NCBI GenBank assembly: GCA_003993805.1
Contig: RSEF01000024.1
Span: 6,805,477-6,869,476 of the forward strand
Length of the DNA stretch: 64,000 nt
Direction of reading: 5' to 3'
Source of the DNA: Himantopus leucocephalus
Lineage: Eukaryota; Chordata; Aves; Charadriiformes; Recurvirostridae
Below are positions 59,623-64,000 of this stretch, piece by piece. Within the stretch, counting starts at the first letter, position 1. Every line of letters begins with the position of its first letter. The notes beneath the pieces are model-generated. The model was not told the DNA's origin. It made no database searches and saw only the letters and a list, made by a program, of their open reading frames with translations. A program made the position numbers and the translations under genes.

Positions 59623-61484
59623 CAGCGTGAGCCTCCCCCAAGCAGGGCAGAGACCTTTCCCGCTGCCTCCAAACGCTGCGGCAGCCACCGCCCCCAGCAG
59701 AGGAGCAGGAAAACTGGGTTCAGTGGTGGTCCCCTGTCCCAGAGGGAGGGGAAGCCCAGTCCCACCCTGCCCTACGCCCGAGCCCGGCGCCGGGCATCCC
59801 TGCACCACCCAAGCAAAGGCTGAGACACGCAGGGTTCAAGGGCACGGTCCGGGGCAGCGCTTGCAGCCACGCGGATGCCCAGGAGCGCCGCGAGCGCTGC
59901 AGACAAGTGCTTCCCTTCTCCAAAACGAGGGAAGGGACCTCTTCACCCAACTCCTCCAGCCTCTCCTTCCCACTCTCCAGGACCACGAGCTCCCCCTTCT
60001 CGACCAAAGCAAGCAAGATCGGCTATAAATAAGGATGAGGAGGCCCCCAGTCACTTAGATCCGTTTTCTTTTTTTAGTCGCACTCTTTCCAAGTGGGCGG
60101 AAGGACAGGGATATAGAAAGCGGCCCTCGGCGGGTGTATTAATAGCTCTGGCTGAGAACACCGCTCGTGGTGCCGCAGAGCCAATAAGCGGATCACTACC
60201 GTGCCGCCGGTTCAAAACGAGTCACGGGGGACCCTCCGTGACCTCGATTTCTTAACTTGGGGAGGCGGGGACAGGAGCAGGGGGGGAGAAGGAAAGCCTC
60301 ATCTGTACGGATAGCCTTGCCTCAGCTCCGCGGGCGAGCGCACCGCGGCTGCTCGCCTGAGGAAGGGCTGGTTGAGCGTCACTGGCCACAGCCACTCGCA
60401 CCTCCCCGCGAAGCCTCCTCCAGCGCCCGGCGGCGGTGAGCACGTGCCTCTCCTGGCACGGTGCTGTGCCACCAGCCCGCTGCACGCCGTCCTCAACCAG
60501 GTCAAGATGGGAAACCCCACAACACCTCAGCCCTTCCCAGAGCAGAGTCCTCTCCCTCCCTCTCCCAGCTGGACGTGCAACCTCGTGCCTCTTTCAGCAC
60601 CCATGAAATGAGAGGCGAGAGCACCCGGATCTTGCTCTCGGTGTACTCTGCGCTGAATCATCACCTGAAACCACAAAGTTTCCTCCTTTGCCTACTCAGA
60701 GCCCTCCTGTTCCAGGTCAGGGGCATCGCGCTGGCAGAGCTGCCCAGCAAAGCCATCCATGTAATGGATTAGCTGACCCGCAAGGTCCAGCGCCGCCACC
60801 ACACGAGGCAACAGATTTATAGGTCAAGAAAGCATCTCCATATCTCCACACACACCAGTTCCCTGTGTCCACGCACAGGTAGAAGTAGACAACACCATTT
60901 ATTTTTTTCCTCCCTCACTGATAAGCGCCAGAAGAAGGATGGACCAGAGGAGCTCCAGCCCAGCCTCCCGCGCAGCAGCCAGCCTTTGCAGAGCTACGGG
61001 GCCACCGCACGGCCCTGCGGATGTCATTTTGTGACATCTCCAGGCTGGTTTGTCGTCATGAATCAGCGTTTCCCTTCATCAGAACAGCACGGTGCTTCTC
61101 CCAAATACATGACAGAGAAAAATGCACATTTGCAGGCAGAGGAAGGAAAACAAAGCATGCGCGAGCAGCAGTGTGCTATTTGTGGTAACGCCTGTCGCCC
61201 GAGCAAAGCAGAAGATGGCTGGAGCCAGGGCAGGCGGCGCGCAAGGCGCACAGCAAAAGCCACCCTTTGCCCAGCCGCCCAGGAACATCCCGCTATGCTC
61301 AGCGCCCCGTCGTCCACCCGGCTCTGCCCCAGGCTCCGTCCAGCATCTCCACCCCAGATCCCAGACCGCGGCTTGAGAAGGCATCGGAGAGCATCCGTGG
61401 CCCGACAGGGAAATAGCTTCTTCCCAGGCAGCGCCCAGGAAGGTTTAGAGGTGGACGGGTGAGGGGCTGGGGGGAAAGAGTGGA

Positions 61485-62110
61485 AAAATACCTCATAAAC
61501 AGAGAAATTCAGATTACCCGTAAAGCTTTTTCAGGTCAAAGGGGGAAACAGATTTCTAATAGAAAATGGAAGTTATGGGATTGGCAATAGTTATGTGACA
61601 GACGCATAGAGTTAAATCCATATAATCTCCTTTACCATTTAGCATTGAGCACCATCCTAATTCCATGTTTCATAAAACTGTCTCCAAATCACTGAGAGAG
61701 ATTAAAAATTTAGAAATAGCACTGCAATATTTTTAAACCCGAAATCACTGCTCACATCTGGTCAGATGTGCTGACCCTAACCTAAATATCGAGGGCATTA
61801 ATTCACATGAACCTGAAAAGAGGAGGCTAGAGGAGCCAGAACGGAACAGTTTCTGCTGGGGAAAGTGGATCGACGCAGGCGCGCAGCACAGACCCTGGAG
61901 ACCAGCCCGCCGGCAGCTGGAAGCTGCACAAAGCCCAGTGCGTAGCCGGACACTGCCTACCTTGCTCGGAAAGGCACGTACTTTAAGTTATCAGAGTGCA
62001 ATCTTCTTAAATTGTAGTAAATTACAACCTAGAGGTATTGAAATATTAATATCTCTATCTGAGCTGGGAGAAACAAGTCATTTTGCTATCATCCCTTCGG
62101 AATATTTGAT
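61485..62110. promoter_or_regulatory. AT-rich islands in intron 1
   Basis: Two AT-rich stretches (61485-61810 and 61975-62110) flank a short GC-richer bridge (61820-61970). They include AGATTAAAAATTTAG, AATATTTTTAAACC, TAAATATCGAGGGC, AATTGTAGTAAATTAC and GAAATATTAATATC. No coding support. Confidence 0.35.
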
Positions 62111-64000
62111 CGCTGGACTTTCCAAACTCCAACACGTTCAGCGGCACAGCCAGCCCCGGCACTGCAGAGGGCTGTGCTGGACAGAAAGCACTCATTTCTT
62201 CTAAGGAGGGGCCAAGGCAGAGCGGCCACAAGCTGACCCCAGGATCCATCACCAAGCTGCATATTTCTGGAAGAGGCAGCCGAGATGTAGGTGCGAGTCC
62301 TGCATGAGGAGCGGCAGAGGCTGCAGGCTCAGCCTGCGTAAGCACAGAAATGCCATCACCTCGCAGGCGAGAGCCCAGCAACGCAACCCCTCCGCTCCTC
62401 CAAGCCTCGCGGGGATGAGCCCGTCCTTTCCTATGAAGTGGATTTAGGACTGGTCTCAGACAATGACCAGCTTCGCGCCAGCACGATTACAGAGCCGTTT
62501 CTCCTGAGCTAAGCAGCTGCTTCTGCCCACGATGGACGCACATCCCTCATCTCTGTGAGCGAGCTGCTTGCTCAGCACCCCACAGCCACTCCCATACCCA
62601 CCCAAACCCAGCAAGTTTCTCAAGGCTGAGCAACGTCTTTTGCACATCAGCAACTGTGTGGGGACCCCACCGAGATGGGAAAAGGCTAAACAAGTTGTGT
62701 TTCAGGGGCGTTCATGCAATCTTCTGGGCACGGGCAATCCAGCCTGGGCTGGATACCGTTCCTCAAGGGGTGGCAAAGGTCCGTGACCACCTGAGTACTT
62801 CTTTACAAAAAAGTGGCCAACAGAGGCTTGACTATTTGCCACAATTAAGAGTGTCACCGCCATTCAAAAGGAGGTTTTGCAGCAGCTCAGAAAGGGCAGG
62901 CGCTAGACTCGAGTTCACATCACCCCACTGGCAGCACCCTTCCCAAGACCTCCCTCTCGGGCTCGGTGGTCTGACCGCCCGCATGCCCACCCCAGCCTTC
63001 CTCCAAGGCCAGGCGCGACGCTGCCGAGGCACCACCACAGCAGAAAGCCCACCCGCAGGCCAGCACAGGGACTGTCGGGGCCACCGGGGCTTCTCCAGCC
63101 ACCAGCTGTAACGGGCTGCAGGGATGCCGTGAAGAACAGCAGGCTAATCACCACCTCCCTGCTCATTTATTATCCTCATTAAGGGTGTTTGACACCTGCC
63201 CCGTTCAAGGAGAAAGTGAACCGGAGCTTGGCACGCATTGCGGGGTGGGAATTACAGGTAGGTGGCAAGTCCTAATCTTTCCTCTCTACTGCTTTAAGAT
63301 ACGACAGTAATTCCATCTCACGCTGCCTGCAAATTTGTAACGCTGGAGCAGTCCTTGGCCTTCCCTGGAATGAGCTTCCTTCAAGCCCTCATCTTCAGGA
63401 CACTTTTAATAGCCTTTGTGCTAATGAAGGGAGTGACCTTGGGGCTGACAGAGCGAGAAGTGGCATCTCTGAGCATCACAGGAGGGACGGGGAGAGAAGC
63501 GGCTCAGACGAGGCCGGTACCCTTTCAAGCGGAGCACAAGGGATGCACGCACCCTGCCAGGAGCACAGGGCAGCCACACGGGGTGCCACCCCACCGCGGT
63601 GGCTCTCCAGCCCAAAGGGTTAAAGCCGTGACTCCGCTCTCCCCCACGCTGTGCCCCTCCGGGACCAGTCTCAGGGGGGTGGAAATAGTGCCACGAAATG
63701 CCGAGCGTGGCCTGGGGCGTACAGCTGGTGCCCAGCGCTGCTGCAGCGATGGCAAGCACCTGCCACAGCACCATCCCTGCCCCGGCGTTGCATTTTGGCC
63801 GCCGCCGGAGTCCCACCCTTGTGGCACAGCCCCTCTGGGCCTGAGCACCATGGTCGTTCCCGGCATGCAGCCGCCGTCACTGCGAACCAAAGAGGGAGCG
63901 AAGGAGAACGCCGCCTCTGGTCCTGGGTGGGTGAGGGCACCGCTCACACACGCTTGGAGCGCAAGCTGCCTGCTCCTTAATGCATCTGCATGGAAATTAA

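Larger units (their letters stand above)
59009..64000 (-). other. DSCAML1: DSCAML1 intron 1 (partial)
   Basis: This is non-coding sequence upstream of exon 2. It continues beyond the window because no convincing signal-peptide exon was found. Next to exon 2 it is CpG-rich (59035-59130). It contains an assembly-duplicated segment around 59539 and AT-rich islands at 61485-61810 and 61975-62110. A signal-peptide-like open frame at 63103-63166 is treated only as a weak candidate. Nothing else with support is visible. Confidence 0.8.

Noticed and set aside
1..64000. Prokaryotic-type systems: operons, CRISPR arrays, phage or defence islands
   Set aside because: The sequence is clearly vertebrate nuclear DNA: spliced DSCAML1 exons, a CR1 element and intron-scale non-coding sequence. 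No evenly spaced repeats or compact gene runs occur.
1..64000. tRNA or microRNA genes
   Set aside because: No B-box-like GGTTCGAATCC with a matching cloverleaf was seen, and the short hairpins noted are too small for a microRNA precursor. A tRNAscan or fold scan could still find one.

Overview
This window is vertebrate nuclear DNA, most likely avian and probably from a small GC-rich chromosome. The sequence is GC-rich with many CpG-dense patches. It has almost no recognisable interspersed repeats apart from one truncated CR1 3' end, the typical bird LINE. The only protein-coding sequence I can support is two spliced exons on the minus strand. These exons match the N-terminus of DSCAML1 (Down syndrome cell adhesion molecule-like 1), a large neuronal Ig/fibronectin-III adhesion receptor. 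There are no operons, no CRISPR arrays and no convincing tRNA or rRNA genes. The open frames of 60 to 412 codons elsewhere are what GC-rich non-coding DNA produces by chance.

Layout, reading DSCAML1 from high to low coordinates: partial intron 1 (59009-64000, continuing beyond the window); exon 2 (58691-59008; first Ig domain); intron 2 (55463-58690, about 3.2 kb, with a 100-N assembly gap); exon 3 (55316-55462; first part of the second Ig domain); and the start of a very long intron 3 (1-55315, still open at the low-coordinate edge). Both exons are multiples of three (318 and 147 bp) and have phase-1 boundaries on both sides, with canonical AG acceptors and GT donors. The signal-peptide exon was not found with confidence and should lie above 64000. 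Exon 4 was not found and should lie below 1. Intron 3 is therefore longer than 55 kb.

The intron sequence is a mosaic. GC-rich, CpG-dense blocks (for example 20250-20530, 31880-32580, 35280-35640, 43420-43740 and 48470-48780) alternate with compact AT-rich islands carrying TAATTA-type homeodomain motifs, POU octamers or TALE-homeodomain (PBX/HOX-like) motifs. Examples are at 7270-7500, 8120-8480, 18950-19165, 21100-21245, 28915-28985, 36320-36545, 38205-38570, 40150-40340, 44865-45055, 48890-49140, 57795-58065 and 61485-62110. These islands are reasonable candidates for conserved non-coding regulatory elements of a neural gene, but conservation cannot be tested here. A roughly 4-kb stretch (about 10700-14690) is AT-richer and CpG-poor compared with its surroundings.

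The assembly has clear artefacts. Three of five isolated single N characters (19971, 56555, 59539) sit exactly between near-identical direct copies of 83-104 bp. This is the signature of overlapping contig ends that were joined without merging. I found no novel biological system. The items most worth a second look are the false-duplication joins, the exceptionally long intron with its AT-island/CpG-block mosaic, and the weak signal-peptide-like open frame at 63103-63166, which could in principle splice in frame to exon 2.
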